A stretch of DNA of 64,000 bases from Rhodopseudomonas infernalis (GTDB lineage: Bacteria > Pseudomonadota > Alphaproteobacteria > Rhizobiales > Xanthobacteraceae), in contig NZ_JAJNAL010000003.1 of assembly GCF_022271405.1 (NCBI RefSeq), forward strand, positions 124,001 through 188,000, read 5' to 3'. This document shows, one piece after another, positions 8,469 through 19,716 of this stretch. A model generated the notes under the pieces. That model did no database searches, had not been told where the DNA came from, and saw only the letters and a program-made list of their open reading frames with translations. The translations under genes were made by a program, and so were the position numbers. Each line of letters starts with the position of its first letter. The first letter of the stretch is position 1.

Positions 8469-10424
8469 GTGAACAAATCGACCCAAGCGATTCAGACCGC
8501 CACCACCGGCGGCGCTTTCCACATCGAAGACATCTACCCCATCATTGATGGCGGCCGTTTTCCAGTCAAAAGGATCGTCGGCGAGCCGATCGAGGTGTGG
8601 GCGGACATCTACCGCGACGGCCATGAGGTGATGGCCGCAGCCCTGATCTGGCGCCGCGAGCAGGATCAGGAATGGCAGCGGACGCCGATGCGGCATTTTG
8701 TCAATGACCGCTGGACCGCCACCTTCTCGCCGGATCGTATTGGACGATATGTCTATGCGATCGAGGCCTGGACCGACGAGTTCGCGACCTGGCGGCATGG
8801 TGTCGAGTTGAAGGTCAAGGCTGGCCAGGATGTCGCGCTGGACGCACTGGAAGGCGCCGGCATGCTCACCCGCGCCCTGCACGGCGGCGCCGAGGCGCTG
8901 GCCGTCGTGCATCGGTATTGCGAGGACTATTTGCAGACCGGCGAAGTCGCCCCCCTGCTGTCCGCAGAGTTGCGCGACGCCATGGCCGGGAGCCAGGGCC
9001 GTCCGGATCTGTCGCGATCCGACCTCCTGCCTTTGATGATCGACCGCGACCGTGCCCGCAACGGCGCGTGGTACGAAATGGTGCCGCGCAGCCAGAGCAA
9101 GGTGCCCGGTCAGCACGGCACCTTCCGCGATTGCGTCGAGCGGCTGCCCGACATCGCCGCGATGGGGTTCGACGTGCTTTACTTCACGCCGATCCACCCG
9201 ATCGGCCGCGTCAACCGCAAGGGGCGCAACAATTCGCTCAAGGCCGAGGCCGGCGATCCCGGCAGCCCCTATGCGATCGGCGCCGAGGAAGGCGGCCACG
9301 ACGCCGTGCATCCCGAACTCGGCACGCTGGACGATTTCCGCGCACTGCTCGATGCCTGCAAGCTGGTGAATCTCGAAGTGGCGCTGGACGTCGCCGTGCA
9401 GTGCTCGCCGGATCATCCGTGGCTGAAGCAGCATCCGGACTGGTTCAAGCGCCGGCCGGATGGCTCGATGAAATACGCCGAGAATCCGCCGAAGAAATAC
9501 GAGGATATCGTCAATCCGGATTTCACCTGCGACGACGCCGGCTCGCTGTGGAATGCGCTACGCGATGTCATCCTGTTCTGGGTCGACCAAGGCGTGAAGA
9601 TCTTCCGGATCGACAATCCGCACACCAAACCGATGCGGTTCTGGGAGTGGATGATCCGCGAGGTGCAACTGCGCCACCCGGACGTGCTGTTCCTGGCCGA
9701 AGCCTTCACCCGGCCCAAGCTGATGAAGGGCCTGGCCAAACTCGGCTTCAGCCAGTCCTACACCTATTTCACCTGGCGCACCCAAAAGTGGGAAATCGAG
9801 GAGTATCTGCGCGAGCTGACCCGCTATCCCGAGCGCGACTTCTATCGGCCGAACTTCTTCGTCAACACCCCGGACATTCTCCCCTTCCATCTGCAGGGCG
9901 GAGAGGTGTGGATGTTCAAGGCGCGCCTTGCTCTCGCCGCGACGTTGTCATCAACCTATGGCATCTACAACGGCTTCGAACTGATCGAGCACGAGCCGAT
10001 TCCCGGCAAGGAGGAGTATCTCGACTCCGAGAAATACGAGATCAAAGTGCGGGACTGGGACAAGCCCGGCAACATCAAGCCTTATATCCGTGACATCAAT
10101 CAGGCTCGGCGTGCCAACCCGGCGCTGCAACAGATCAGCAATCTCCGCTTCCTCGATATCCAAGATCCCAATGTGACCGGCTTCGTCAAATACTCGAACG
10201 ATCTCACCAATGTCGTCGCTGTGGCCATCGCCCTGACCGGCGAGCCGCACGATGTGTGGTTTGCCCTTGGCGACACCCAGGTCGAGGTCGGCGGAGAGCG
10301 CCGCCCGGTCGCCGCGGTGGAAAACCTGCTCACGGGGGAGCGCTACCCTGTCGAATGGGGCGGGCTGAATTTACGGATCGACCCGCAACGCGATCCCGCC
10401 GTGCTTTTCCGCTGCCTCGCCTGA
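8469..10424 (+). CDS. glgE: Alpha-1,4-glucan:maltose-1-phosphate maltosyltransferase
   Basis: GlgE transfers maltose from alpha-maltose-1-phosphate to the non-reducing end of alpha-1,4-glucan, the polymerising step of the trehalose-to-glucan route. It is a 651-residue GH13_3 protein. Seen: an N-terminal beta-sandwich domain (about 1-200), then the barrel with YFTPIHPIGRVNRKG, VALDVAVQCSPDHPW, FRIDNPHTKP with the nucleophile Asp382, and LAEAFTRP with acid/base Glu411. Their 29-residue spacing equals that in Streptomyces GlgE. The start is GTG. The gene opens a six-gene operon and is followed by the TreS-maltokinase fusion that makes its substrate, so pathway context and motifs agree. Confidence 0.96.
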   Translation: MNKSTQAIQTATTGGAFHIEDIYPIIDGGRFPVKRIVGEPIEVWADIYRDGHEVMAAALIWRREQDQEWQRTPMRHFVNDRWTATFSPDRIGRYVYAIEAWTDEFATWRHGVELKVKAGQDVALDALEGAGMLTRALHGGAEALAVVHRYCEDYLQTGEVAPLLSAELRDAMAGSQGRPDLSRSDLLPLMIDRDRARNGAWYEMVPRSQSKVPGQHGTFRDCVERLPDIAAMGFDVLYFTPIHPIGRVNRKGRNNSLKAEAGDPGSPYAIGAEEGGHDAVHPELGTLDDFRALLDACKLVNLEVALDVAVQCSPDHPWLKQHPDWFKRRPDGSMKYAENPPKKYEDIVNPDFTCDDAGSLWNALRDVILFWVDQGVKIFRIDNPHTKPMRFWEWMIREVQLRHPDVLFLAEAFTRPKLMKGLAKLGFSQSYTYFTWRTQKWEIEEYLRELTRYPERDFYRPNFFVNTPDILPFHLQGGEVWMFKARLALAATLSSTYGIYNGFELIEHEPIPGKEEYLDSEKYEIKVRDWDKPGNIKPYIRDINQARRANPALQQISNLRFLDIQDPNVTGFVKYSNDLTNVVAVAIALTGEPHDVWFALGDTQVEVGGERRPVAAVENLLTGERYPVEWGGLNLRIDPQRDPAVLFRCLA

Positions 10425-10434
10425 CAGGTCCCAC

Positions 10435-13400
10435 ATGAATTTGATGTCTCCGATCGACCAAACCGCCACCGACACTGCGGCCAACGACGAGGTCTGGTAC
10501 AAAGACGCCATCATCTACCAGCTGCACGTCAAGGCGTTCGCCGACAGCAACAATGACGGCATCGGCGATTTCGCGGGCCTGACCGAGAAGCTGGATTATC
10601 TGCAGGAGCTCGGCGTCAACACGCTGTGGCTGCTGCCGTTCTATCCGTCGCCCCAGCGCGACGACGGCTACGACATCGGCGACTACGGTTCGATCAATCC
10701 CGACTTCGGCACGATGAAAGACTTCCGCCGCTTCATTGCCGAAGCGAAGCGGCGTGGCCTGCGCGTGATCACCGAGCTGGTGATCAACCACACCTCGGAT
10801 CAGCACGCCTGGTTCAAGCGGGCGCGGCGCAGCCCGAAGGATTCCAGCGCACGCGACTGGTATGTCTGGAGCGATACCGACCAGAAATATCAGGGCACGC
10901 GGATCATCTTCACCGACACCGAGAAGTCGAACTGGACCTGGGATCCGGAAGCCGGCCAGTATTACTGGCACCGCTTCTTTTCGCATCAGCCCGACCTCAA
11001 CTTCGACAATCCCCGCGTGGTCAGCGCGGTGGTCAAGGTGATGAAGCGCTGGCTCGACACCGGCGTCGACGGCTTCCGCCTCGACGCGATTCCCTATCTG
11101 TGCGAGCGCGACGGCACCAACAACGAAAATCTCCCCGAGACGCATTCGGTGATCAAGCAGCTGCGTGCGGAGCTCGACGCCTATGCCAAGGGCAAGGTGC
11201 TGCTGGCCGAGGCCAATCAATGGCCGGAGGATGTGCAGGAATATTTCGGCCAGGGCGACGAGTGCCACATGGCCTATCACTTCCCGCTGATGCCGCGCAT
11301 CTACATGGCGATCGCGCAGGAAGACCGTTTCCCGATCACCGACATCATGCGGCAGACGCCGGAGATCCCGGCCAACTGCCAATGGGCGATGTTCCTGCGT
11401 AACCACGACGAACTGACGCTCGAAATGGTGACGGACGTCGAGCGCGACTATCTGTGGAAGACCTATGCGGCCGACCCGAGGGCGCGCATCAATCTCGGCA
11501 TCCGCCGCCGCCTTGCGCCGCTGATGGACAACGACCGGCGCAAGATCGAGCTGATGAATTCGCTGCTGCTGTCGTTCCCCGGCACCCCGATCATCTATTA
11601 CGGCGACGAGATCGGGATGGGCGACAACATCTATCTCGGCGACCGCAACGGCGTTCGCACGCCGATGCAGTGGTCGCCGGACCGCAACGGCGGCTTCTCC
11701 CGCGCCGACCCGGCGCGGCTGTATGCGCCGCCGATTATGGATCCGGTCTACGGCTACGCCTCGGTCAACGTCGAAGCGCAGGCGCGCAGCCTGTCGTCGC
11801 TGCTCAGCGCCACCAAGCGGCTGATCTCCGTCCGCAAGTCGACGGTCGCGTTCGGACGCGGCACCATGACGTTCATCCGTCCGAGCAACCGCTCGGTGCT
11901 GGCCTATGTGCGTCAGTACGAAGACGAAGTAATCCTGTGCGTCGCCAACCTGTCACGCTCCGCGCAGCCGACCGAACTTGACCTGTCGCCGTGGAAGGAG
12001 CGCGTGCCCCAGGAAATGCTCGGGCGCACCAAATTCCCGCCGATCGGCGAACTGCCCTACATGATCACGCTGGCGCCGTACGGCTTCTACTGGTTCAAGC
12101 TCGAGGAACGGGACACGTCGGAGCACATGGCGCCCGCAGCGACGGCGCTGGAGTTCGAAACGCTGGTCGTGCCGGTCGGCGCCACCTGGATGTCGCTGGC
12201 CCGCACCCGCGGCGTGTTCGAGCGCGATGTGTTGCCGTCGTTCCTGTCGCGAACCCGGTGGTTTCCCGAGCGGTCGATGCGGGCGATTCAGCCGCGCGTC
12301 ACCTCGGCCATTCCGTTCTCCACGACCCACGACAATCGCCCCTGGTTGGCATTCTTCGAGGCCAGCGTGCGCGGCGTGACCGGGCGCTACGTGCTGCCGA
12401 TGCAGATCAACTGGGAGCGCTTCGACCGCGAGCGCTACAATCCGCGCGCTTTCGCGGCGGTGCGCCAGGGATCGCGCGAGGGCACGCTGGTCGACGTCGC
12501 TGCCGATCCCGAATTCACCGCGATGCTGCTCGACAATCTGCGCGAGGCCGTCACCATCGAGAACGAAGGCGATCGTCTCGAATTCCGGCCGGGCTCGCGA
12601 CTGGCCGAAAAGAAGGCCGGCCCCTACGAGCAGATCCGCGCGGTCTCCACGGAGCAGTCGAATTCGACCGCGCTGGTGGACGAAACCTATGTGGTCAAAC
12701 TTTACAGGCGGCTCGAAGCCGGCACCAATCCCGAGATCGAGATGGGCCGCTTCCTCACTGAAACCGCCGGCTACGCCAACACCCCGTCGCTGCTCGGCAG
12801 CATCGAACTCGTCGAGGGCGACAAGACCAGCGCGATTGGGGTGGTGCACGAGTTCGTCGCCAATCAGGGCGACGGCTGGGTGATGACGTCCGGCTATCTC
12901 GACCGCTATGTCGACGATCAGCGCGTGATGATGAACCCTGACGGGGAGACCTTCAGCGAGGAGCTGTCGCCCTATCTGCGCTACATGCAGCAAACCGGCC
13001 GTCGTCTCGCCGAAATGCACATCGCGCTTGCCAGCCACCCTGAGGTGGCGGACTTCGCGCCCGCGCCGATCGGAGGCGACGATGTCCAGCGCGCAACCGA
13101 GACGGTTTCGGCAGATGCTGTCCGTGTGCTGGATGAACTCAGCCGCAGGCGCGACAGCCTGAAGGACGGCGACCGCGCGCTGGTCGATGAATTTCTCGCC
13201 TTGCGCGACAGCCTGGCGGAGCGATTGCCGAAGATTCAGCCGGAGCATGGCGGCCTCAATATCCGCCATCACGGCGACTTCCATCTCGGCCAAATGCTGA
13301 TCGTGAAGGAAGACGTCTTCATCATCGACTTCGAAGGAGAGCCGCGGCGCTCGCCGGCCGAGCGGCGTGCAAAGGCGCCGGCCGCGCGCGACGTGGCCGG

Positions 13401-13731
13401 GCTGGTCCGCTCGATCGACTATTCGACAACGGCGGCGCTCGAGCGGGCGCTGAAGACGCATCCGGAAGAGGCCGGCAAGATCGTCGCCGCGCTCGACTCC
13501 TGGCGTGTGCAAGCCACCGATGCGTTCCTGTCGGCGTACCGCGACACCATGGCGGACAGCCAAGTCTGGCCTGCCGATCCGGCGGCCGCCGATCGCCTGC
13601 TGGACTTCTATCTGATCGAAAAGGCATTGTACGAGATTGAGTATGAGCTCGCCCATCGCCCTGACTGGCTCCGCGTGCCGCTGGCTGGCATCCTTCGCAT
13701 CCTGACTCGGCAGCCCGAGGAGAATACATGA
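10435..13731 (+). CDS. treS: Trehalose synthase fused to maltokinase
   Basis: A 1098-residue bifunctional enzyme. The N-terminal GH13_16 domain (about 20-570) isomerises trehalose and maltose; the C-terminal aminoglycoside-kinase-like domain (about 580-1098) phosphorylates maltose to maltose-1-phosphate for GlgE. Seen in the first: [37 protein letters not shown] with Asp217, [11 protein letters not shown] with Glu259, and LRNHDEL with Asp325. Seen in the second: [13 protein letters not shown] with the ATP-binding Lys, HHGDFHLGQ with catalytic Asp948, and IDFEGEP with metal-binding Asp965. Both centres look intact. The fusion is common in proteobacteria; mycobacteria use two proteins. The stop overlaps the glgB start (ATGA). 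Confidence 0.96.
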   Translation: MNLMSPIDQTATDTAANDEVWYKDAIIYQLHVKAFADSNNDGIGDFAGLTEKLDYLQELGVNTLWLLPFYPSPQRDDGYDIGDYGSINPDFGTMKDFRRFIAEAKRRGLRVITELVINHTSDQHAWFKRARRSPKDSSARDWYVWSDTDQKYQGTRIIFTDTEKSNWTWDPEAGQYYWHRFFSHQPDLNFDNPRVVSAVVKVMKRWLDTGVDGFRLDAIPYLCERDGTNNENLPETHSVIKQLRAELDAYAKGKVLLAEANQWPEDVQEYFGQGDECHMAYHFPLMPRIYMAIAQEDRFPITDIMRQTPEIPANCQWAMFLRNHDELTLEMVTDVERDYLWKTYAADPRARINLGIRRRLAPLMDNDRRKIELMNSLLLSFPGTPIIYYGDEIGMGDNIYLGDRNGVRTPMQWSPDRNGGFSRADPARLYAPPIMDPVYGYASVNVEAQARSLSSLLSATKRLISVRKSTVAFGRGTMTFIRPSNRSVLAYVRQYEDEVILCVANLSRSAQPTELDLSPWKERVPQEMLGRTKFPPIGELPYMITLAPYGFYWFKLEERDTSEHMAPAATALEFETLVVPVGATWMSLARTRGVFERDVLPSFLSRTRWFPERSMRAIQPRVTSAIPFSTTHDNRPWLAFFEASVRGVTGRYVLPMQINWERFDRERYNPRAFAAVRQGSREGTLVDVAADPEFTAMLLDNLREAVTIENEGDRLEFRPGSRLAEKKAGPYEQIRAVSTEQSNSTALVDETYVVKLYRRLEAGTNPEIEMGRFLTETAGYANTPSLLGSIELVEGDKTSAIGVVHEFVANQGDGWVMTSGYLDRYVDDQRVMMNPDGETFSEELSPYLRYMQQTGRRLAEMHIALASHPEVADFAPAPIGGDDVQRATETVSADAVRVLDELSRRRDSLKDGDRALVDEFLALRDSLAERLPKIQPEHGGLNIRHHGDFHLGQMLIVKEDVFIIDFEGEPRRSPAERRAKAPAARDVAGLVRSIDYSTTAALERALKTHPEEAGKIVAALDSWRVQATDAFLSAYRDTMADSQVWPADPAAADRLLDFYLIEKALYEIEYELAHRPDWLRVPLAGILRILTRQPEENT

Positions 13732-15878
13732 CTGCGCAATTGACGGACGAGGCATACGCGGTCCTCGAAGGCCGCCATAGCGACCCCTTCCACTATCTCG
13801 GGGCTCATCCCGAGAACAATGGTGTCGTGGTGCGCACCTTGCTACCCGACGCCTCCGCCGTGGAAGCAATCGGCGAGCACGGCGAATCCGCGCCGCTCGA
13901 GCGCGTGCACGATGCCGGCCTGTTCATCGGCTCGCTGCCGAACGGTTCGCACCGCTACCGGCTGCGAGCCCGGTTCGGCGACGCCACTGTCGAACTCGAG
14001 GACACCTATCGGTTTCCGCCGATCCTGACCGACTTCGATTTATATCTGCTCGGCGAAGGCACCGACCAGCGACTGTACGACAAGCTCGGCGCCCACCCCA
14101 TGGTGCTCGAAGGCGTCTCCGGAGTCGGCTTCGTGGTGCTCGCGCCGAATGCGCGCCGCGTCAGCGTGGTCGGCGATTTCAATTTCTGGAATCCGCGCCG
14201 CCACCAGATGCGGGTGCGCGGCAACGGCTATTGGGAGCTGTTCATCCCCGGCGCCACCGCCGGAGACCACTACAAATACGACATCTCCGGTCCGCATGGC
14301 GAGCAACTGCCGCAGAAGGCCGATCCCCTCGCCTTCGCGGCCGAGCTGCGCCCGAAAACCGCGTCGATCGTGTTCGATACCAAGACGCTGCCGCATCCGC
14401 GGCCAGCGCCCGCGAACATCAATGCGCTGAGCGCGCCGATGTCGATCTACGAGGTGCATCTCGGTTCGTGGCGGCGCAAGGACGGCGAACAGTGGCTCAC
14501 CTATCTCGAGCTTGCCGAGCAACTGCCGGCCTATGTGCGCGATATGGGCTTCACTCACGTTGAGTTTCTCCCGGTCAGCGAGCATCCGTTCGACGGCTCG
14601 TGGGGCTATCAGCCGACCGGTTTGTTCGCACCGACGTCGCGGTTCGGCACACCGGAAGACTTTTGTGCGCTGATCGACGCCTGCCATGCTCATGGCCTCG
14701 GCGTGCTGCTCGACTGGGTGCCGGGCCACTTCCCCGATGACGCTCATGGTCTCGGCAATTTCGACGGCACCGCGCTATACGAGCACGCGAACCCGATGCA
14801 GGGCCGCCATCTCGACTGGGGCACGCTGATCTACAATTACGGGCGCACCGAAGTCGTCAACCTGCTCGTCTCCAACGCGCTGTTCTGGCTGGAGCGCTAT
14901 GGCATCGACGGCCTACGCGTCGATGCGGTGGCGTCGATGCTGTATCTCGACTACAGCCGCCCGGCCGGTGGCTGGATCCCGAACAAGTTCGGTGGCCGCG
15001 AGAACATCGAGGCGATCGATTTCCTGCGTCGCTTCAACGCCGAAGTTTATGCCAAATTCCCCAACGCCACGACGGCGGCCGAAGAATCCACAGCGTGGCC
15101 GCAGGTGTCGCGCCCGGTCGAATTCGGCGGCCTCGGCTTCGGCTACAAGTGGAACATGGGGTGGATGCACGACACGCTGAATTACATCAGCAAGGATCCT
15201 ATCCACCGGAAACATCACCACGACCAGATCCTGTTCGGCCTGCACTACGCGTTCTCCGAGAACTTCATCCTGCCGCTGTCCCACGACGAGGTCGTGCACG
15301 GCAAGCGCTCGGTCCTCGGCCGGATGCCGGGCGACGAATGGCAGCGCTTTGCCAATTTGCGTGCCTACTACGCCTTCATGTTCGGTCATCCCGGCAAGAA
15401 GCTGATGTTCATGGGCTGCGAGTTCGGCCAGGAGCGGGAATGGAATCACGATCGCTCGCTCGACTGGCACCTGCTCGAGACGCCCAAATATGCTGGCATA
15501 CAGGCGCTGATCCGCGATCTGAACAAGCTGTACCGCGACCTGCCGGCGCTGCATCAGCTCGACTGCGACCCGTACGGCTTCGAGTGGATCATAACCGAGG
15601 ACTCCGGCCGCAACGTGTTCGCCTGGATACGCAAGGGCAACGACGCCAAGGCGCGATGCCTGGTCGTGGCCAACTTCTCGCCCACCGTCTATCGGGACTA
15701 TCGCGTCCGTGTGCCGTTCCCGGGGCGCTGGCGAGAGGTGTTGAATTCGGACGCGGCCATCTATGGTGGCAGCAATGTCGGGAACAGCGGCGAAGTTCGC
15801 ACCCTTGACGGGCTGGTTCCCGAGCTTAGTCTGACGCTTCCGCCCCTCGCCGCGATCTTTCTGACGCCGGAAGACTAA
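13728..15878 (+). CDS. glgB: 1,4-alpha-glucan branching enzyme
   Basis: It creates alpha-1,6 branches in the glucan built by GlgE. This GH13_9-type protein has 716 residues. Seen: N-terminal carbohydrate-binding region with FHYLGAHP, a second beta domain with [27 protein letters not shown], the barrel with [34 protein letters not shown] with nucleophile Asp399, AAEESTAWP with Glu452, and [12 protein letters not shown]. The Asp-to-Glu spacing of 53 equals that of E. coli GlgB (405/458). It overlaps the treS stop by four bases and is separated from glgX by two bases. In a cluster without glgA or glgC, branching here most likely acts on GlgE-made chains. Confidence 0.96.
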   Translation: MTAQLTDEAYAVLEGRHSDPFHYLGAHPENNGVVVRTLLPDASAVEAIGEHGESAPLERVHDAGLFIGSLPNGSHRYRLRARFGDATVELEDTYRFPPILTDFDLYLLGEGTDQRLYDKLGAHPMVLEGVSGVGFVVLAPNARRVSVVGDFNFWNPRRHQMRVRGNGYWELFIPGATAGDHYKYDISGPHGEQLPQKADPLAFAAELRPKTASIVFDTKTLPHPRPAPANINALSAPMSIYEVHLGSWRRKDGEQWLTYLELAEQLPAYVRDMGFTHVEFLPVSEHPFDGSWGYQPTGLFAPTSRFGTPEDFCALIDACHAHGLGVLLDWVPGHFPDDAHGLGNFDGTALYEHANPMQGRHLDWGTLIYNYGRTEVVNLLVSNALFWLERYGIDGLRVDAVASMLYLDYSRPAGGWIPNKFGGRENIEAIDFLRRFNAEVYAKFPNATTAAEESTAWPQVSRPVEFGGLGFGYKWNMGWMHDTLNYISKDPIHRKHHHDQILFGLHYAFSENFILPLSHDEVVHGKRSVLGRMPGDEWQRFANLRAYYAFMFGHPGKKLMFMGCEFGQEREWNHDRSLDWHLLETPKYAGIQALIRDLNKLYRDLPALHQLDCDPYGFEWIITEDSGRNVFAWIRKGNDAKARCLVVANFSPTVYRDYRVRVPFPGRWREVLNSDAAIYGGSNVGNSGEVRTLDGLVPELSLTLPPLAAIFLTPED

Positions 15879-15880
15879 CG

Positions 15881-17959
15881 ATGCGCCTCACTGCCGGAAG
15901 CTGCTCTCGTCTTGGGGCGACCTGGGACGGGCGCGGCACCAATTTTGCGCTGTTCTCAGCCAATGCCCATAAGGTCGAGCTCTGTTTGTTCGACAGTCAG
16001 GGCCGCCGAGAACTCGAGCGGATCGAACTTCCGGAGCGTACCGAAGACATCTGGCACGGCTACCTCAACGACGTCTCTCCCGGCCAGCTCTATGGCTATC
16101 GTGTGCACGGCCCTTACGATCCCGAAAGCGGCCATCGCTTCAACGCCCACAAGCTCCTGCTCGACCCCTACGCCAAGCGGCTGTTCGGTCGGCTGGTGTG
16201 GAGCGACGCCCACTTCGCCTACCGCACCGGCAGCCCCCGCGAGGACCTGTCTTTCGACCGCCGCGACAACGCGCGCGGAATGCCCAAGGCGATGGTGATC
16301 GACGAGACTGGCGGCTTTTCCCGTCACGAAAGTCGTCCCGGAATCCCATGGGAAGACACCATCATTTACGAAGCCCATGTGAAGGGACTGACGCAGCAGC
16401 GCGAGGATGTCCCGCCGGGATTGCGCGGCACGTTCGGCGGCCTGGCCGCGCCGGCGATGATCGACCATTTCAAACGGCTCGGTGTCACCGCAATTGAACT
16501 TCTCCCCATTCATGCGCTTATCGATGACCGCTCGCTGGTCGAGAAGAAGCTGGTGAACTACTGGGGATACAATACGATTTCGTTCTTCGCCCCGGAGCCG
16601 CGCTATGCGGCGGACAACCCGCTCGACGCGTTCCGCACCACCGTGGCGCGGCTGCACGATGCCGGGATCGAGGTGCTTCTCGACGTCGTCTATAACCACA
16701 CCGCCGAGGGCAACCACCTCGGACCGACACTGTCCTTCCGCGGCATCGACAATGCCTCGTACTATTGGCTGTCGCGCGACAATCCGCGCTACTACGACGA
16801 CTTCACCGGCTGTGGCAGTTCTGTGAACCTGCAGCACCCGCGCGTGCTGCAGATGGTGATGGACAGCCTGCGCTACTGGGTCGAAGTCTGCCACGTCGAC
16901 GGCTTTCGCTTCGATCTCGCCACCACGATGGCGCGCGGCCCGAACGGCTTCGAACGCAATTCCGGTTTCTTCACCGCGATCCGTCAGGACCCGGTGCTGG
17001 CGTCGGTCAAGCTCATCGCCGAGCCGTGGGACCTCGGCATGGGCGGCTATCAGGTCGGCGCGTTTCCCTCACAATGGTCGGAGTGGAACGATCGCTATCG
17101 CAGCGCGATGCGCCGTTACTGGAGCGGCGAAGGCAGCCTGATCGGCGAAGTGTCGCGGCGGATGACGGGATCGTCCGACATCTTCAACCACGACAGCCGG
17201 ATGCCACGCGCCAGCATCAACCACGTCACCGTGCACGACGGCTTCACCCTCGCGGATCTGTTCAGCTACAACGAGAAGCACAATCTCGCCAACGGCGAGG
17301 ACAACCGCGACGGCTCGAACGACAACCACAGCAATAACTGCGGTCATGAAGGCCCGACCGACGATGCGGACATCGTCGCGCTGCGCCGGCAACTCCGGAG
17401 GAATCAGGTCGCCTGCCTCTTCCTCGCTCAAGGTGTGCCGCTGCTGCTCGCCGGCGACGAAGTCGGCAATTCGCAGAAAGGGAATAACAACGCTTACTGT
17501 CAGGACAACGAGATCGGCTGGGTCGATTGGAGCGGGCTGAATAGCGAAGGCGACGACATGGTCGATTTCATCGGCCTAATGACCGAGCTGCGGGCCCGCT
17601 TCCCGCAACTACGCTCGCGGCGCTGGCTCGACGGACGACGCGATGACGGCAGTTACGGCGTGGTGTGGCTGACCCCATCCGCCGCGGAAATGACCGACCA
17701 GGATTGGGCATTTCCGGACGGGCGCTTTCTGGCCTACGTGCTCAGCCCGACGCAGCCAGGAACAAGTGCGATCTTCATCGTTTTAAACTCCGGCAGCGAA
17801 ACAATCCCATTTTTGCTGCCGAAGCTGCCCGAGTATCAGAACTGGCATCAGCTGTTCGACACCACGAAGGACACCGTCCAGGTGGCTCCGCTCGAATCGG
17901 GCAGCGCGTCGTCCGCACCACCTCGATCCGTCATGGCGTTTTCTGGAGCCCCTGCATGA
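15881..17959 (+). CDS. glgX: Glycogen debranching enzyme (isoamylase type, GlgX/TreX)
   Basis: It hydrolyses alpha-1,6 branch points, giving linear maltodextrins that TreY and TreZ can turn into trehalose. It is a 692-residue GH13_11 protein. Seen: N-terminal CBM48 region with GTNFALFSANAHKVELCLFD, YEAHVKGLTQQ, NYWGYNTISFFAPEPRY, VLLDVVYNHTAEGNHLGP, FRFDLATTMAR with nucleophile Asp345, LIAEPWDLG with Glu381, and NHVTVHDGFTLAD. Because it precedes treZ and treY it could equally be called TreX. The stop overlaps the treZ ATG (ATGA), so all three degradation enzymes are coupled. Confidence 0.95.
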   Translation: MRLTAGSCSRLGATWDGRGTNFALFSANAHKVELCLFDSQGRRELERIELPERTEDIWHGYLNDVSPGQLYGYRVHGPYDPESGHRFNAHKLLLDPYAKRLFGRLVWSDAHFAYRTGSPREDLSFDRRDNARGMPKAMVIDETGGFSRHESRPGIPWEDTIIYEAHVKGLTQQREDVPPGLRGTFGGLAAPAMIDHFKRLGVTAIELLPIHALIDDRSLVEKKLVNYWGYNTISFFAPEPRYAADNPLDAFRTTVARLHDAGIEVLLDVVYNHTAEGNHLGPTLSFRGIDNASYYWLSRDNPRYYDDFTGCGSSVNLQHPRVLQMVMDSLRYWVEVCHVDGFRFDLATTMARGPNGFERNSGFFTAIRQDPVLASVKLIAEPWDLGMGGYQVGAFPSQWSEWNDRYRSAMRRYWSGEGSLIGEVSRRMTGSSDIFNHDSRMPRASINHVTVHDGFTLADLFSYNEKHNLANGEDNRDGSNDNHSNNCGHEGPTDDADIVALRRQLRRNQVACLFLAQGVPLLLAGDEVGNSQKGNNNAYCQDNEIGWVDWSGLNSEGDDMVDFIGLMTELRARFPQLRSRRWLDGRRDDGSYGVVWLTPSAAEMTDQDWAFPDGRFLAYVLSPTQPGTSAIFIVLNSGSETIPFLLPKLPEYQNWHQLFDTTKDTVQVAPLESGSASSAPPRSVMAFSGAPA

Positions 17960-19716
17960 ACAGCCGAAGCCACGGCCCTCGCCTCACTGCGAATGGAGTC
18001 GAATTTCGGTTGTGGGCCCCGCAGGCCAAACGCGTCGACGTCGTGCTCGACCGCGCTTACCCGATGCAGCAGGACAAGGGCGGCTGGTTCACAGTCGAGA
18101 TTGACGGCGTCCGTGGCGGCGCTCGCTATCGCTTCCGCATCGACGACAGCAACGAGGTGCCCGATCCCGCTTCGGCGTTCCAGCCCGAGGACATTACGGG
18201 CCCGAGCGAGGTGATCGATCACTCGACCTATCCTTGGCGCGCTGCCGATTGGCGCGGGCGGCCGTGGGAAGAGACCGTCGTGCTCGAGGCACATGTCGGC
18301 ACCTTCACGCCGCAGGGCCGCTACCGCGCTATTATCGACAAGCTCGACGATCTGGTTGCAACCGGTATCACCGCGCTGGAGCTGATGCCCCTCGCCGATT
18401 TTCCCGGCAAGCGCAACTGGGGCTATGACGGCGTGCTGTGGTACGCGCCCGACAGCGTCTACGGCCGCCCCGAAGACCTCAAGGCGCTGATCGACGCCGC
18501 GCACGAGCGCGGGCTGATGGTGTTTCTCGACGTCGTCTACAATCACTTCGGCCCCGAGGGCAATTACATCGGCCAATATGCGCCGACGTTCTTCTCGGAC
18601 TCGCACACGCCCTGGGGCAACGCGATCAACTACGATGTCGAGCAGGTCCGCGCCTTCACGATTGAAAATGCGGCGTACTGGCTGCGCGAATATCGCTTCG
18701 ACGGCCTGCGGCTCGACGCCGTCCACGCCATTCCCGACCAGGGCGAAATCCCGATGCTGTACGAGCTCAGCCGGGAGGTCGGCAAACTCGCGGCGGAGAC
18801 CGGGCGGCATCTGCATCTCGTGCTGGAGAATGACGACAACATCGCCGCCCAGCTCGATCCGACGATCGATCCCCACCGCGGCCAGTATCGCGCGCAGTGG
18901 AACGACGACTATCATCACGCCTGGCACGTCGCGCTGACCGGCGAGACACGGGGCTACTACTCCGACTACGCCAAAGGGCCGCTGCAGCATGTCGCCCGCT
19001 CGCTCGGCTCGGGATTCGTCTATCAGGGCGAGCCATCGGAGCATCGCGGCGGCGAACCGCGCGGCGAGCCCAGCGGCGAGCTGCCGCCGCTCGCTTTCGT
19101 CAACTTCCTGCAAAATCACGATCAGATCGGCAACCGTGCGCTGGGCGATCGGCTGGAAAGCCTCGCCCGCCCCGAAGCCGTCGAATCCGCACTGGCGATC
19201 ACGCTGCTCGCGCCGACCGTGCCGATGCTGTTCATGGGCGAGGAATGGGGGTCGCAGGCGCCCTTCCCGTTCTTCTGCGACTTCCATGGCGACCTCGCCG
19301 AAGCCGTGCGACAGGGCCGCCGCCGCGAATTCGCCGGGGCCTACGAAAAGTATGGCGACGACGTTCCCGATCCGCTCGATGAGTCGACGTTCAAGAGCGC
19401 GGTGCTGAACTGGAGCGAGCGCAACGAGGGAGCTTTCGCGCAGCGGCTGGCGCTGGTGAAGCATCTTCTTGCGGTTCGCCACGAGACGCTGGTGCGCCGC
19501 CTGCGCGGGGCCAAATTCGGCGACGCTGAGGCGACCGAGCAGGGCCTGCTGACCGCCGACTGGCGGCTCGGCGACGGCGCCACGCTCCGGCTTGCTGCCA
19601 ATCTCTCGGACCAGCCCCTCGAGGCGAAACACCCAGTTGGAACCAAAGTGTGGGGCGACGATTGGGACGGGACCATTCCGCCGTGGGCGGTTTCCTGGCG
19701 CCTCGAAGAGACCTGA
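17956..19716 (+). CDS. treZ: Malto-oligosyltrehalose trehalohydrolase
   Basis: It cleaves free trehalose from maltooligosyltrehalose made by TreY. It is a 586-residue GH13_10 protein. Seen: an N-terminal beta-sandwich starting FRLWAPQAKRVDVVLD, LEAHVGTFTPQG, MPLADFPGKRNWGYDGV, FLDVVYNHFGPEGNY, LRLDAVHAI with nucleophile Asp254, LVLENDDN with Glu291, QWNDDYHHAWH and FLQNHDQIGNRA. The WGYDGV and NDD..H motifs separate it from glgB. The ATG overlaps the glgX stop. A Gly/Glu-rich insertion around residues 360-380 (repeated RGEPSGE-like units) is a likely flexible loop. It ends one base into the treY start. Confidence 0.95.
   Translation: MNSRSHGPRLTANGVEFRLWAPQAKRVDVVLDRAYPMQQDKGGWFTVEIDGVRGGARYRFRIDDSNEVPDPASAFQPEDITGPSEVIDHSTYPWRAADWRGRPWEETVVLEAHVGTFTPQGRYRAIIDKLDDLVATGITALELMPLADFPGKRNWGYDGVLWYAPDSVYGRPEDLKALIDAAHERGLMVFLDVVYNHFGPEGNYIGQYAPTFFSDSHTPWGNAINYDVEQVRAFTIENAAYWLREYRFDGLRLDAVHAIPDQGEIPMLYELSREVGKLAAETGRHLHLVLENDDNIAAQLDPTIDPHRGQYRAQWNDDYHHAWHVALTGETRGYYSDYAKGPLQHVARSLGSGFVYQGEPSEHRGGEPRGEPSGELPPLAFVNFLQNHDQIGNRALGDRLESLARPEAVESALAITLLAPTVPMLFMGEEWGSQAPFPFFCDFHGDLAEAVRQGRRREFAGAYEKYGDDVPDPLDESTFKSAVLNWSERNEGAFAQRLALVKHLLAVRHETLVRRLRGAKFGDAEATEQGLLTADWRLGDGATLRLAANLSDQPLEAKHPVGTKVWGDDWDGTIPPWAVSWRLEET

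Noticed and set aside
11953-13869. 638-codon open frame on the minus strand across treS and glgB
   Set aside because: It is antisense to the intact maltokinase domain. Its composition (Arg, Ala, His, Gln) is the usual shadow of GC-rich coding DNA and no family motif is seen.
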